DNA of 64,000 nt from contig CM034415.1 in assembly GCA_019925095.2 (NCBI GenBank), forward strand, positions 4,807,001 through 4,871,000, written 5' to 3'. This DNA is from Dendrolimus kikuchii (lineage: Eukaryota > Arthropoda > Insecta > Lepidoptera > Lasiocampidae). Of this stretch, positions 1 to 13,800 are shown piece after piece; the stretch's first letter is position 1, and each line of letters begins with the position of its first letter. The notes below the pieces were generated by a model that was not told the DNA's origin, did no database searches, and saw only the letters and a list, made by a program, of their open reading frames with translations. The position numbers and the translations under genes were made by a program.

Positions 1-259
1 TGCCTTGGCCAGCCGGGACGGAGTGGAGATCGCTAGAGCTAAGACTCAAGCTCTAGATGTGGCAGTGATACATGTTATAACGTTAGAAGTAGCTTCGGTG
101 AACCTGCAGTCCATCTCTCTACATCTCTTAGCCAATTACACCCATGTTGCCTCCCCTGTCTTCTATGGCATTTTAGGGGCCGCCCATGCAGGGAGTGGCG
201 ACTCATCGTCTGTCCATTTTTCCATGTTCTTCGAACACTGCGACGGGCAGAGGACATAG

Positions 260-510
260 TCCTCATATTCCCAGACCCCTAGTACCACCAGCAGTTCACA
301 CCAATGGCCCGGTACTTTTTGTTCTCATTTCCCACAATAGTCCTACATTGGTCGGGGCTTGTCCTTGGGTGCATTATTATATGGTATAGACAGGTATAAT
401 CGCCGGTCAGTGTCCCGCCACAATGTGGCCTATATGTGTTGGCTTTCCCATGGCTCCACGCCAGCCCTACAAAAGTTCAGGCCATTTTTATGGCCTGTAT
501 GGTCTCTAGC
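260..510. repeat. Diverged repeat, partner of 2755-3045
   Basis: CCCGGTACTTTTTGTTCTCA, GGGGCTTGTCCTTGGGTGCA and ATAATCGCCGGTCAGTGTC occur in both. Confidence 0.8.
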
Positions 511-701
511 GACATATTATAAGTAAATTATCAACACAACGTAATGTCAATAAAAAGTCATACACACCAAACATAATATTAAAAATAAGCGTGTAAAAGT
601 CAATACCTTTCCAAATTAAATTAATGTAAAAAAAAAGGTAAGGAACTAGAGTCCGTAGAGTTGTTTTATAAAAACCCATTCGTTCTATCCTCTCTTCAGA
701 G

Positions 702-930
702 GGGAGATTTTGGCGGGAAATGAAAGGGAACGTTGTGCTGTGCAGTTTTGTTTTCTAAAAATGTGTAATATTCCCTAAAATAAACAACAGTTGTAGGATA
801 TTTATAGTTTTTAGTAATTACATGTTATTGTAAGAAATGTGAACTGTATAGTCAAATGTAGCCTTTGGAGTTTTCACAAGCTCTCTGTTGAACAATATAA
901 TACAATTCAACTGCGCGACTACATGCATAA
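702..930 (+). mobile_element. SINE-B copy 1 (family description)
   Basis: SINE-B starts GAGTTTTTGGCGGGAACTGA, includes GTTGTAGGATATTGATAG and GTGAACTGTATAGTCAAATG, and ends GGCTTAAAGGCCTAGTTGCC AAGCCATAAAC plus A residues. Four copies below have 11-13 bp target duplications. This copy is diverged and lacks the 3' end. Confidence 0.75.
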
Positions 931-1293
931 GAATTGGCTGTATAGACTAAGATTCTCTTGCCTTCCTCTGTGGCGAATTCTACTACTATTATTATTCTCA
1001 GAGGAATTATTACAGTCCCAATTAACTTTTAATGCATACCTGGGGTGGTAGCCATCCAGAGGGGCAAATGCTCCACTATCTAGCTGTGGGTTGTCTAGTC
1101 GCTTCTTACGAAAGGCTGCCCGGCCGCAGGAAATTGTATTTTGCAGGAAATTTTGCAGGAATTTGCAATGCTCGTACAAAATCTAGATAGCTTCAGCAAT
1201 TTGTAAGTTGCCTACCTAGATCATCAATGGTTGCCTATTAATTTTTCTATAAAATTCTAGTGAAAAAATGAAACAAAGCTAAGTATTAATTCT

Positions 1294-1299
1294 TTTATT
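1294..1299 (-). promoter_or_regulatory. Candidate poly(A) signal of the serine hydrolase gene
   Basis: An AATAAA hexamer (TTTATT on the plus strand) lies 254 bp past the stop codon at 1553. Position alone supports it. Confidence 0.4.
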
Positions 1300-1552
1300 A
1301 TTGATCATATTAAAATTTCCAAAACCATAAAACACCAATACTTTACCAGTTAGAATATTAAATTAAATTATTAAAAGTACAGTGCGAATTGTACGTATTT
1401 GCGGCGTTTGGGGACGTAACCCTGAGTTTATGGGATCAATCATCATCTATCTATATATATCTATCATCTACTAACCGGACGACTAGCAACATCTATAAAC
1501 TGTAATACTTCAATGTGAGTAATCTTATATAGACTCATCCCACTTTTCATGT

Positions 1553-1865
1553 TCACAATTTACTCAAAAAATTTCCGCGTCCGAATTTTGTTCTTAAAAA
1601 CTTAGCTACATGCTCGGCTGTTACTTCTGGGTTAGTAATATGCACATCATGTGCTCCCTCTACTGTTACAATTTGATAATCAGGAAGTGTATTTTTACAT
1701 TCCTCCATTACATCATTAATAAATTCTTCAGCATCAAACAAATCACTGCTATTCGTAGCTTCAATGACTAATGTGGGAACAGAGTGTTTAGTTATAATAG
1801 TGTAGAATGTTTCTTCTGATACGGACATTGCGCTTATTTTCTTCGACCTTGGATCCCAGGAAAGC
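1553..1865 (-). CDS. Serine hydrolase-like, exon 6 (C-terminus)
   Basis: The exon starts after TTTGATTTTAG and reads LSWDPRSKKISAMSVSEE, PTLVIEATNSSDLFDAEE and EGAHDVHITNPEVTAEH, then stops. The His of GAHD is the expected catalytic base. The internal Met at 1828 is not the gene start, because the frame continues upstream to the acceptor. Confidence 0.93.
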
Positions 1866-4800
1866 CTAAAATCAAATGAAACAATTTACACGTTTTACAA
1901 TGACGTGCAGCTAATTACACAAGTTGGGAAAATGGGTATCTATTGTACAAAATAGCCACGATTAGGTTTTTTATTTGATTTTTAGTGTAGTTTATTCTTT
2001 AAGGTAGGGTAGTTCATAATTTAATTGTATTGTTACAACCTAGGCCCCGACAAAGATAAATTCCACGTACAAATCTGTAAAAGCACATTTTATTATCTGT
2101 CGGCATTTGAACTAATTGTAATCCTTTTATGATCGTCTTTTTTTGTTCACTTATTTATTGGCATACGTTTCTAGTTATTGTAGAGAGGTTTGGTTTACGG
2201 CTGCTTGCGGCTGCATCATTAGCCAGGTGTGACGAATTACGATTACAAGCTGATTGTGTCGACGTTGCCGGGCGGGCACATTTGTATTTGTGAAGTATAA
2301 AACGACGGCCTGATGGAGAGAGGGGGCAGTTGAGCGACAACTACGATACAGGCGTGACGTGTGTACATTCGGGAATCTAATAGTGACGGACTTTGCGCGT
2401 TTTATTCTGCATTACGTTTCGATTTGTTGTGTTCGGTTATATTTGTACCTATGTCATACGTGTTTGTATAGTTATAATAAACTCTATAATAATTCTAACG
2501 ACATTTTAATTTCAGTCCCGCTAACTCGTAACAGTATTAACTAGGACATGACTTGAACTTCCTGCGGGATTCCCGAGACACAAAGTACTTACTTAACACA
2601 GCATTTAGAAAAAGAATGTAAGCTATCGTTTTAGTGAAATCTGTGCCGGAATAAGCTAATTTTGATGCACCTGAAACACACCACTGCTGGAACAATTCCC
2701 GCGGAATTCCCGGGATAAAAAGTATCACACATTTTATTACACAAAATTTTCTATCATCCAGTCTCCATATACCCAGACCCTTAGTATCACTAGCAGTTTA
2801 CCCCAATAGCCCGGTACTTTTTGTTCTCATTCCCCGCAATAGTCCTACCTATACTGGCCGGGGCTTGTCCTTGGGTGCATTATTATATGGTGTAGACAGG
2901 GATAATCGCCGGTCAGTGTCACGCCACATTTGCATTAAATGTGTCAAGGGGCCTCTACGTGTTGGCCCTACCATGGCCCCACGCAAGCTCTGCAGAAGTC
3001 CGGGCCATTTCTATGGTCAGTGGTCTCTAGAGACATACAAGTATATAATGAAAGACTTATTAATTGAACTACAATGCCGTAAAACTTATTCAGCTAAAGA
3101 TATTCTACTTTGACATTGTATAACTTAACAGTGTCTATATTTCCATCATAACCAGAATTGTTGCAATATTTATACATAACTAGTGGTCACCCAGTGGTCG
3201 AAATTCGACCTTAATTAATTTAAATTATAAGTTTGAACATTATCAAGGTTCAGTTGTCAAAGACTAAACTTCTATAATCATATGATTTCGCGAAAGCTAC
3301 ACTGTTAATTTGACTTTAACAATAAACAAAAGAGTATATATGCGCGTTTGAGTCAAATATAAGGTAGTGTGTGTAATGTTTTTTTTATTGATTTAATGTA
3401 TTTATTATGTATTATTTTTAAAAACTATTAGCATTCTGCACTCCTTCTCTATATAAACTATAAAGTGACCGAAATTTCATACTCCTCCGTCCGCGCAATT
3501 TTCGAAATAAGGGGTACAAAGTTTTTGCTTCACGTATTAATATAATAATTACTCAAATTCTTCTTTGTTTAGTATTGGCTTGGCACGGTTTGTGCATTCA
3601 GCCAGAATCATGTGTAAATGGATTTTCAATTTAGTTTTATAAAACGCATCGCAAAAAATAGAAAATTTTGCCGAAAATTTGGAAAAAATGTGTCAAAATA
3701 ATAATAATAAATATAAAGTACTAAAAGTTTAATTTGATTACTCAAATTCTTACATATATTTATCGTTCTCTACGGGCACTAATGACCTGGAAAGAATAAT
3801 TTCAGCTTGTTCTTTAGATAGACCTCTCTTCTTTGTAACTGAACTTATTGCTTCATCTATCGTATACAATTTGGGTGTATCCGCATTGAATCTGAAATAA
3901 TTATGACTTTTCATTATACATATTACAAAGACATCTTATCCGTGCAGGAACGGAGAAAGAATACAATTTCTTGTGGTCCAGCGGCCTGTTGTAAGAGGGG
4001 ACAACTGGCTGGCTACCACCCCTGGTATAGATTATGCCGCCATAACAACCTTGAGTTATGTTCCGGCATTAGTGGCGAGGTTCCAGTCTCCCTTAAGAGA
4101 GCAGCAGCGCATTTGTAGCGTCTTTCGTGTTGCAAATATCCATAGGCGATGGTAACCGCTTTCCATCAAGTGGACCGTCTGCTTGTCTGCTGAACTCATG
4201 CAAGAGACAATAAAGAAGACATGTTTGCACGGTCATCATTACCAGGGGGTGCAAGTCGATCGTCTTATGCCGTACCTCTACTTCAAATACGACGGTATGG
4301 CTGAAACATCCCATAGAACGTAACTATCTCTTATAAATACGTTTTACTAGCTGTGCCCGCGACGTCGTCCGCGTGGAATTTGTTTTCAAAATCCTCCGAT
4401 TTTGAAACATTCTTCATTGGTGCTTCGCTCCTATTGGTTTTAACGCGATGATATATAGCCTATAGCCTTCCTCGATAAATGGGCTATCCAACGCTGAAAG
4501 AATTTTTCAAATCAGACCAGTAGTTCCTGAGATTAGCGCGTTCAATCAAACAATATATTAGTATATTTGGCTACAACACTAATACTTACATTTTAAATAT
4601 CGCGATATCTTTCGAATGAAACGTCCGAATTGAATAATTCAAAAAGTTCTAGAAAGGTATTGAATTCGTCTTGAATATGGAGTAATTTATTTTGATAAGG
4701 ATTAATACCAAGGTACAAAATAAACGAGGTTTTGAAGCGACGGCATTTTAATTATTTAAAAAAATAAAAGAAACCACTTATTGTGAGATAACTACAATAG

Positions 4801-7800
4801 TTAGACATATTGTTACGCGATATTTTTTGTAGACAATTATATATTCTGCAGAGTGGTAGTACATTGTTTTGTTCTATAATTAATAGTTTTCGCAGCGCAC
4901 GCCGTGTAAGGATTTTTTCAGGTCATTTTTTTACACCTTGGGTTACGTTATTGGACTTTTAGCAAGGATCCCTAATTTAAAAATAAATAAATATAGCCTA
5001 TAGCCTTCCTCGATAAATGTACTATTCAACACTGAAAGAATTTTTTAAATCAGACCAGCGGTTCCTGAGATTAGCGCGTTTTGACAAACAAACAAATTCT
5101 TCAGCTTTATAATATTAGTATAGATATGTATTTAATTTGTAAAATATGTAGTTTAAGTATGTTTGTTTATGATATATCTAATAACCTGCACCACCTAAAT
5201 CGCCCGATAAGTTAAACCAGTGGTCGGCAAAGTGCGGCTCCAGAGCCACATGTGGCTCTTTGGCTCCTTAAGGGCGGCTCTGACACAAATATCCACGGAA
5301 GGCGCAATAATAAATCTTATTGATGAGAACTTGGAATCATGCCTAAAATTAAAAACAACAACATACAAACCTGACTTACTCAAACTGCAAACTGCAAGCA
5401 CATTGTTCGCATTAATAAATATTTATTAAGTATGAAATTTAGTTTTATTTAGTGTACTACTTATTTAATGTAATAAAAGTTTACTAAACAAGCAGATTTG
5501 GCTCCCAATTTTTTTTAAATTGTTGTAATGTTCTTATCTATCTCTTTGGCTAATAAGTTTACCTTTCACTGGGTTAAACTATTCCTTAAGTTAGGTTGCA
5601 TGGAAGAGATTGCTTTAAGCGATAAAGCCGCCTATTGTTTCACCATGACAATATTGTAATTGTGTATTTTTGAAATTGTATAGTTGGTGAGCATTAAAGT
5701 GTTATCTATCTATTTAATATTCGTGTTTTACTTGCGGCTGACTTCAAGATGTAGAAAATATTTATATTTGCTTTTAGTTGCTATTGAAGTCAGTTTTAGT
5801 TTTCTGTTTTTTTTTTAATATGATATCTGAATCTGATACTGAATTAATAGACCTTCTGTCTATTCACAAAAAATGATTCCTTACCTTTCGTAGTTGTCAT
5901 AATAATTTAAGTATACAAAATTATACCACAATAGTTGCTTGTGATGAACGTAGTAGTACGCAATTAACGAAGATCGAGGATCGATGTAAATGCATTTGGT
6001 TATTTTACCCGGGTATAGATGATTGTAGAACATACCTGGAAAATAAATCTATCATTGTGTTATCACCATCATCATCATCATTTTTATCCGTGCAGGATGG
6101 AGGAATGGAATAGAGAGTCAGACCGGAGGAATGGAATAGAAGGTTAGACCGGAGGAATGGCATAGAAGGTTAGACCGGAGGAATGGAATAGAGGACATGG
6201 GATAGGGGGAGGTGGCAGAGGGCTAAAAACATACAAATCAAGTTGCGTACTCATCGTATGAAACGTGATTTGTTCAAGACCAAGGCCCGGTTTCTATATG
6301 TTACCAACCGTTTATTTCCCTCATAATCGGGTAAAATTTTACATAAGCTCCATGCAAGCAATGTCAACATTTAACCGATGGTAGCGCCACTGAATGAATA
6401 GTAACATATCGGAACCGGCCATAAGGGTGTATCCAGAGTTACGGTGCACCGCGCAGGCGGAATGCATGCTATGTTGCCAACTCGATATCAGATTTATGGG
6501 TTAGATCAAATCTCAAAATAGGCTAGATTTGCCCAAAATATTAAGAAAAGGGTTAAATCGCTAAGTTATTAATGAAACTTAATAAAAATATTTAAATGGA
6601 AATAAAACTAATTACGAGACTGGTGTTTTAATTAAAAATTTCTTGATGTAAAATTGCAAAATATGTGATGTTATACTACAACCCGCAAGAGTTAACTTGA
6701 GACTTCGCTCGGATGACGTAAGCGCGAGGTACGGACACGTCGATGGCGAGAGCGTTATGAAGGCGGGGGTCGGGAGGCGAGCGCGTATACCGCTCAGGTC
6801 TCAAGTTAACTCTTGCGGATAATAGGGAGGGAGGTGTTTCACGAATGTGACGAGCTGTTCCCAGGACGGCGGACGGGTCAAAAATCACTAAATTTGTGTG
6901 ACGTAATTTGTAGATGGCCCCTTAAACAGAAATTTTAAAGGCGCTCAAGTTTATTTACTTGTTCTTGGCTTACATTCACATAGTAGGCATCAACATAATC
7001 AAGAATGGGTAACAAAAGGGATTCCACAAGCTTGTCTTTGGTGGCGGTAGATAGTAGAATAGAAGATAGTAATTTAGTTAAATGATTTATTTACCTATAA
7101 CACACGCCATGGAATGCGCCATTAAAGTAAAAGATTCCCATTCCATGTATAAAACCACTCTTCGTATCACTTCCACTATGTGTTGATGAGATATAATGCC
7201 TGGAGGGAACGCATCCGATTTTCCATGACCTGTGTATAATAAAAATAATCTGTGAATTAATGAAAGAACGAAGGAGTTTTTGGCGGGATATGATAGGAGA
7301 TGTTGTGCTGTGCAGTTTTATTTTCTAAAAATGTGTAAAATTACTCTAAAATTAATAATAGTTGTAGGATATTGATAGTTTTTGAGTAGTAATTATGTAT
7401 TTTGTGAGAAATGTGAACTGTATAGTTAAATGTGGCCTTTTGAGTTGTCACAAGAACTTCGTTGAATGGCACTAGCTGATTACCTACAGTTCAGCTGTGC
7501 TACACATATGCTTAAGAAAATGAAGAAACTATATTGTAAACTAAGATCTGGCTTAAAGGCCTAGCTGCCAAGCCATAAACTATAATAAAATAAAAAAACG
7601 AATCAAAGAGTGGATGAATGAGAAATTATCCCTTGTCTACCACACAACTATACTATAATAGTGGACTGTTATAGTATGATTAGGGACGCGTTCTTTTAAT
7701 ATCTCACAACGCCCAAAATGCTCCGTTCGCTATTCCACAAGGCGACCGTGGACGTTATGGTCGTAGCGAAAACGTCACTAATGACGTCTTTTTTTTTAAG

Positions 7801-10800
7801 TTTAAGGCTTGACAACTAGGCCTTAAAGCCAGACGCCGTTGTATTGTAGGCTGCAATCGACGTCATTCAACGGAATTCTTGTGAAAACTCGAAAGGCCAT
7901 ATTTGGCTATATAGTTTACATTTCTCGCAAAAACACATAATTACTACTCAAAAACTATCAATATCCTACAACTATTGTTCATTTTAGAGTAATTTTACAT
8001 ATTTTTAGAAAATAAAACTGCACAGCATAACGTCTCCTTTCAGTTCCCGCCAAAAACTCGAACACTAATGACGTCATCATTTTCGATCACACAGCGCTCA
8101 CAACGACCCATGTCTAGAGGTGGGTCGAAGTGGGCGTTGATCACAGAGCATTAATTCTCTATATCTTTTGACATTGAAAAAGGCGCGATTTTCAAATCAA
8201 CCAATGATATTTGTGTATTTCGTCGTTTCTGACATCAACGCCCCATAATCCGTTCCACTAGAGTTTATGATTGTGACGTCCGTCAGCAGGTATGTCTTTA
8301 TGTATAACCTCACTATAACGTAGAGAACATGAACTATTTTTTTTGGCTTCTAGCAATATTCTAACGTATCTGTAGTCAAAGTCATTGAATTATAACAAAG
8401 GAGTTTTTGGCGGGAACTGAAAGGGGACGTTATGCTGTGCAGTTTTATTTTCTAAAGATATGTAAAATTACTCTAAAATGAACAATAGTTGTAGGATATT
8501 GATAGTTTTTGAGTAGTAATTATCTGTTTTTGTGAGAAATATGAACTGTATAGTCAAATGTGGCCTTTCGAGTTTTCACAAGAACTCCGTTGAACGGTGT
8601 CGATTGTAGCCTACAATACAACCGCGCCTGGCTTAAAGGCCTAGTTGCCAAGCTATAAACATAAAAAAATTATAACAAAGCGAATTTATCCATGTTATTT
8701 TAATTTTAACGCCGATCTAAGTCTAAAATCCATTAAAAGTAATACACAATGCTACGTTTCACACGAGAAATCATTTTTATAGATTACCAAGGATATCAAG
8801 CGGAATTTAAAACAAAAATCTTTTCATTATATTTTAACGATATTTATTAAAGACCAGCCAACAGGGCGGGTTTGTAAGGGTTCGTTTAGCTTCTTTTAAT
8901 AAAATAATTGTTCTGTTAATTATAGCAAAGTATCGCTCTTCCTTACAAAATTATAGCCATTATTATTAAAATAAACATTATAGGTTATGTTGGAAAAATA
9001 CACGCATGTTGTAAATGAAGGGACCTGATCCTTGCACGATATTTGACGTAGTACCTCCTCTGGGATAACGTTACAGATATAGGCCGTTTCACGCAGATGT
9101 GGCAATGGCTGTATGTAATGCGTTATTTGTGAATAGTAGGGACGCGACATATTGTTCTATACGTACAATTGCTTATACAAATAGCATCCATTTTGAAGGC
9201 ACACACATAAACATATATCTATCTCGTTCTTACTCAGCACTGTAACTCGCAGGAAAACAATATAACAGTATTTCAGTGCGTACATAAAGTGGAACATGAA
9301 TATACGTAAATACCTAATGAGGCCGAAAATCCGCCATGTTTAGTGCACCAAATGTCATTATCAGTCAGTGCACCCGGTACTTGTCTTGTCAAAAAGTCGT
9401 GGTATAAATCAAAATAACTAATTATCTTTCAATATTTTGCTTGTGATTTAAAATAATTGAAGCCAAATATAAATAATTACGTCGCAGATATGTCCGTGTG
9501 CAGTGTAATAGGGTGCGGCATAAGAAAAACACCAAATCAGTCATCTTTAACCATACACAGGTACGCTGTAAATAACATTAAAAATATTGCTTATTGTTAA
9601 TGTTTCCGGGAAAATAAAGGAAGATTTTCATTATAATTAGCAAGGTTCTTATGTGCAGTTATAGGTCATGAATGGATTTAACTTATTTAACTATATTTTT
9701 ACGCTTAAATAATGTTAATTTATTAGCTGGGGTTGTACATTATTTATCGACTTTGATATCGATATAATATGATTGCTTATATAAAATTTCTTATTTTATC
9801 ATGCTACCCCGCTTAAAACATACAAAAATAATAATTAAAACATATTTTATAGGATCCCAAGAAATGAGCGTATAAAGAAAAAGTGGCTGGAAGCCATTGG
9901 AATGGAAAATATAAAGCCAAATGCAAAATATATTTATATTTGCTCGCTACATTTTGATGATAAATGTTTCAACAAAACTCTGGATGTGACTCGACTACGA
10001 GATGATGCCGTGCCCTTCAAATTTGTAAGAGTAAGTTAATACTGTATATACTTTTATAGTTAGTATTGATATACTTTTTTTTAATTATATACATATTTTA
10101 ATACATACATATTATTTTATAACAAAACGTGCTATAAAAGGATCAAAATTAATATACAAGTTTTGTATGGTGGGACGATGATCAGCAGGATAGTCGTTGG
10201 ACTGTCGGCTTATTATATCATTCCTGCTCCGTCTTCGCAGTCGAAGGCCTAAATATGTCTTCTCGTGCCTCTCACCCTCATGGAGACTGCTCGTATAATT
10301 GAAATTTGTACTTTCACTTTTAGCCTTTGATATACTTGTTGCTGCTACCTTATTACTGACATGCTAGTTACTAGTTGTAGTCTATGTCATTCTCATTCTA
10401 TATAACTATTTTAGAAAAACTTATGGGTTTTGTGGCTGTGATTCCATCCAAGAAATGTATTTGCCCAATTTGAATGATAATGTCATAATTTAAGCAAATT
10501 TTATGAAAAAAATACTGTGGACACAATTATTCTAAACTAATATTTCAATATTTTGCAGCGACATGCCAGCCAACATAAAACTGGCATATTAAAAGAAAAC
10601 CAGTTGGAAACAATTCCTGTTTTGGCCGGTCCTGACACCTCTACCTTGGTAAATGCTGCACATTTAAGGACTCTGCTGTTCTTTAGCTTCAAGAGATGTT
10701 AGATTTTGTATATACAGACTCTTTATAGTGAAGCTATTGAACCTACTTAGATAAAAGTAATATGCTTTGACATCTTTAGAGGAATAAACCAAAACTGATG

Positions 10801-13800
10801 GTGTCACTTCTTTGAATTTTGTATTCCATGTAAAACATCTAAGGTACAAATAAAACTCATATTATAAACTTATGCCTTTATTAGTTTTACTTTAATAAAA
10901 ACTATTGTAAATTCGTTAAATTTTTAATAATTAAGTGATTTTAGAGCGGAAGTCATAAGGAATGACGTTTGTAATTAAATAAATGTTCTGTAGGTGTTTT
11001 GTTTTTTTTTATCACGCGGCCCTTAATAAGTTTAAAATTTGAATCACTCTCACTTATGGTGCAGCGCACCTATCTTGAGGTGCGTTGCGGTAATGTGTTA
11101 CGGACTTTAGAGACAGCAACACAATTAAAATAGATTGTAATAGAGAGGTAAGTAGTTTAGACTACTTACCTCTCTATTACAATCTAATTAATCTGTTTTG
11201 GATATCAAAATAACAGTACGTGTTTTTCATAGGAAAAACACGTACTCTTATTTTGATATCCAAAACAGCATAGCTAGCTAGCATGCTAACGTTTTATCGC
11301 CGACATAAAGCTTCCATCCCTTTCCGGCATATACGCAAGTGCGAGCGAGACGGCAACATACGAAACGACGATAAAATTTAGCATGCTAGAGATGGGCAGA
11401 TGGCACTGTACTACGCCATATGTTTATGTTTTGTGGTCACTGTGTTGTCAAACGACAACTTTATCAAATCAGTGTAGCAACTTTTAAAAATCGTCATATC
11501 GTTTACTTGATAAATTTGAAACACGAACTTGTCTTAGATTTCACACATCTAAATCAAAGTATCTTTGCACATAACAATATACTTACTTCCTATTAAAGTA
11601 TAAATTCTACAAATAATTAATACTCAATAATATTGAAAATAAAATGAGCCAAGGACGTTTATCGATAAAACCTAATAACATTAAAATCTTCTGGGCAGCA
11701 CTAAAACCGCCATGTTTAGTGGCCAGATGACGTCACAGTGGCACGCATTTTTTATTGACGTTTCATTTCCATAGGTTTCCTACATAACAAATCAGTCAGT
11801 GAAGCTACCATTGAATTGAATGAAGACACCATTGAATTCTGTCTTCAAATTATAGTTGGCGTTAAAATCCCTTTAAAAAAGTTAAAAAAGCGAGCGGTAT
11901 ATGAACTTACCCCATTTTCGGACGTCGTTTGCTGAAGTTTAAATAAATGTACGAAAGTGGCGCCCCTATTATTTTCTACTCTATTTGACCAACCGTTACG
12001 TATACGATTGAACCTTATAATTGTGTGCTGCGCAACAACTTGTACGAACTTCACGGACGTCACTAAGTTTTGCTCATACTATAGTACTTATGATTGAATA
12101 GCATTTATTCTCTAACTTATTTACCAGGTATATCAAAGCCAACATAATAATAATTATCAGGTAACTCTCCAATCAAAGGGATGAAGGTGGCAACACTATC
12201 CATATATCCATGTACTAGTAGAATTGGTGGATTTGTAGCCTGGCCCCATGATGCCACTGAAATGATATCAAAGAAGCGTTATTAATTTTTTTAATGAAAA
12301 TATATCGAAATGACAGTGGAAAAGCCTCTAGGGAACCCTTTAACACGTATAGTTCGACACGCACTTGGCCTTGTTAATTTTCAAAGTGTAATCCGTTATG
12401 GACAGTCAACATGTTCGTGACCAAAAAAGAGATGGACGGATTGTGTGAAGGATGATAATAATGATGATTTGTGATGTGACAGAGGATGTTTAAGGATGTC
12501 GTCCCGACTAGGTGTAGGAGCGAGATGGAATGCTCCTCCGTCTCAAAGGAAAATCTTACAACGAAGGTATTGCTATGCCTCGCAGGCCTAGGCCCTTCTA
12601 TTATTGTTGGAAATTTGTATATACTCTTTGTACGTTCGGGAATCGTTTGCGACCTCAATTATTGCACAGCGCCATCTATTAGCTTGTAAGTATTCCACTA
12701 CAGATGTATGTTAGAATAGCCCCCATTCTGACATACGTCTGTAGTGTGGAAGGAAAAGTCATATTGTACCGACCCCAAATAGTTGGGAGAAAGTGACAGA
12801 AAAGAGAGAGAATCCTTTATGGACAGTGTTTGATCTTTGCCTAGTATAAGTTACGTAAAAGATAATGAGGGATAGATTACAAAAACAAATTTATTGAGGG
12901 AAGATCCGCCTACAAAAATCAACAAAACTCTATTTACAATGTATCGGTGAATTAAGAAAAAATACTTGGTTTTTTTTAATTTTTTTGTTTTATTATTATA
13001 TATATCTCTACGGACTCGAGTTCCGTACCCTTTTTTAATACTTAATTTCTATGAAAAATTTGAGACTCTGTACACGCTTATTGTTTGTTTTTGTTAGTGT
13101 ATGTGACATTATATGTAGTAATTTTTCTGTTTTGGTGTACCTTAAGAATAACTTATGATATTAATAAAAAAAAAAAACTTGGTTTAAATGTTTTGTTACC
13201 AGGTCATAAAGACCTTTAAAAATATTACTCATATAAGGCGGGTTCGTATATCTTACTACTCATTCCCTTGCCCTACTATCGGTTTAGTTTTTACACTACT
13301 CGTATGGAGCTTATGTCAAATTTTAACAGAGACTAAGGCAAATTAACGATACATCTTGTTTATACTAATATTATAAAGAGGAAGGATTTGTATTTTTGTA
13401 ACGAATAAACTAAAAACTACTGGACCGATTGCAAAAAATTCTTTCACCATTCGAATGCTTTTTTTTTTCAGGCGGGGAAAATGCTATTTACGCACAATAC
13501 GGTCGTCGTCGGAAGGGAGGGGTGTTTGGGGAGGAGGTTTGGGAGGAAGGGGAATGTATACAAGGATTTGGAGTGGATAGGTGGGACACCACTGTCACGG
13601 AGTGAAGGGGGAATGTGACAGTGGCCACTAAGGGCCCCGGGGACGCATCCCCTTGTAACGCTTCCTGGACGGAGACGAGTCCAGGGCGGCACCCCCTGGG
13701 GAGGCCATTCGAATGCTACATTATCTCTGATTAATATAGGCTATATAAAAATTAGGGAACCCTACTAAAACTTCAATAATGTAACCCATTAATCTAAACA

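Larger units (their letters stand above)
7689..8292 (-). mobile_element. Inverted-repeat MITE with two nested insertions
   Basis: Matches the 60018-60270 element in reverse but is interrupted by SINE-B copy 3 and by a 112-bp mini-MITE at 8132-8243. The far end is truncated. Confidence 0.85.

Noticed and set aside
1553..1828. A separate small gene starting at the Met at 1828
   Set aside because: The frame continues upstream to a proper acceptor and joins the hydrolase exons in phase.
8920..9150. Minus-strand frame of 76 codons (ends FVRKSDTLL)
   Set aside because: It runs across the edge of a MITE, so its length is fortuitous.
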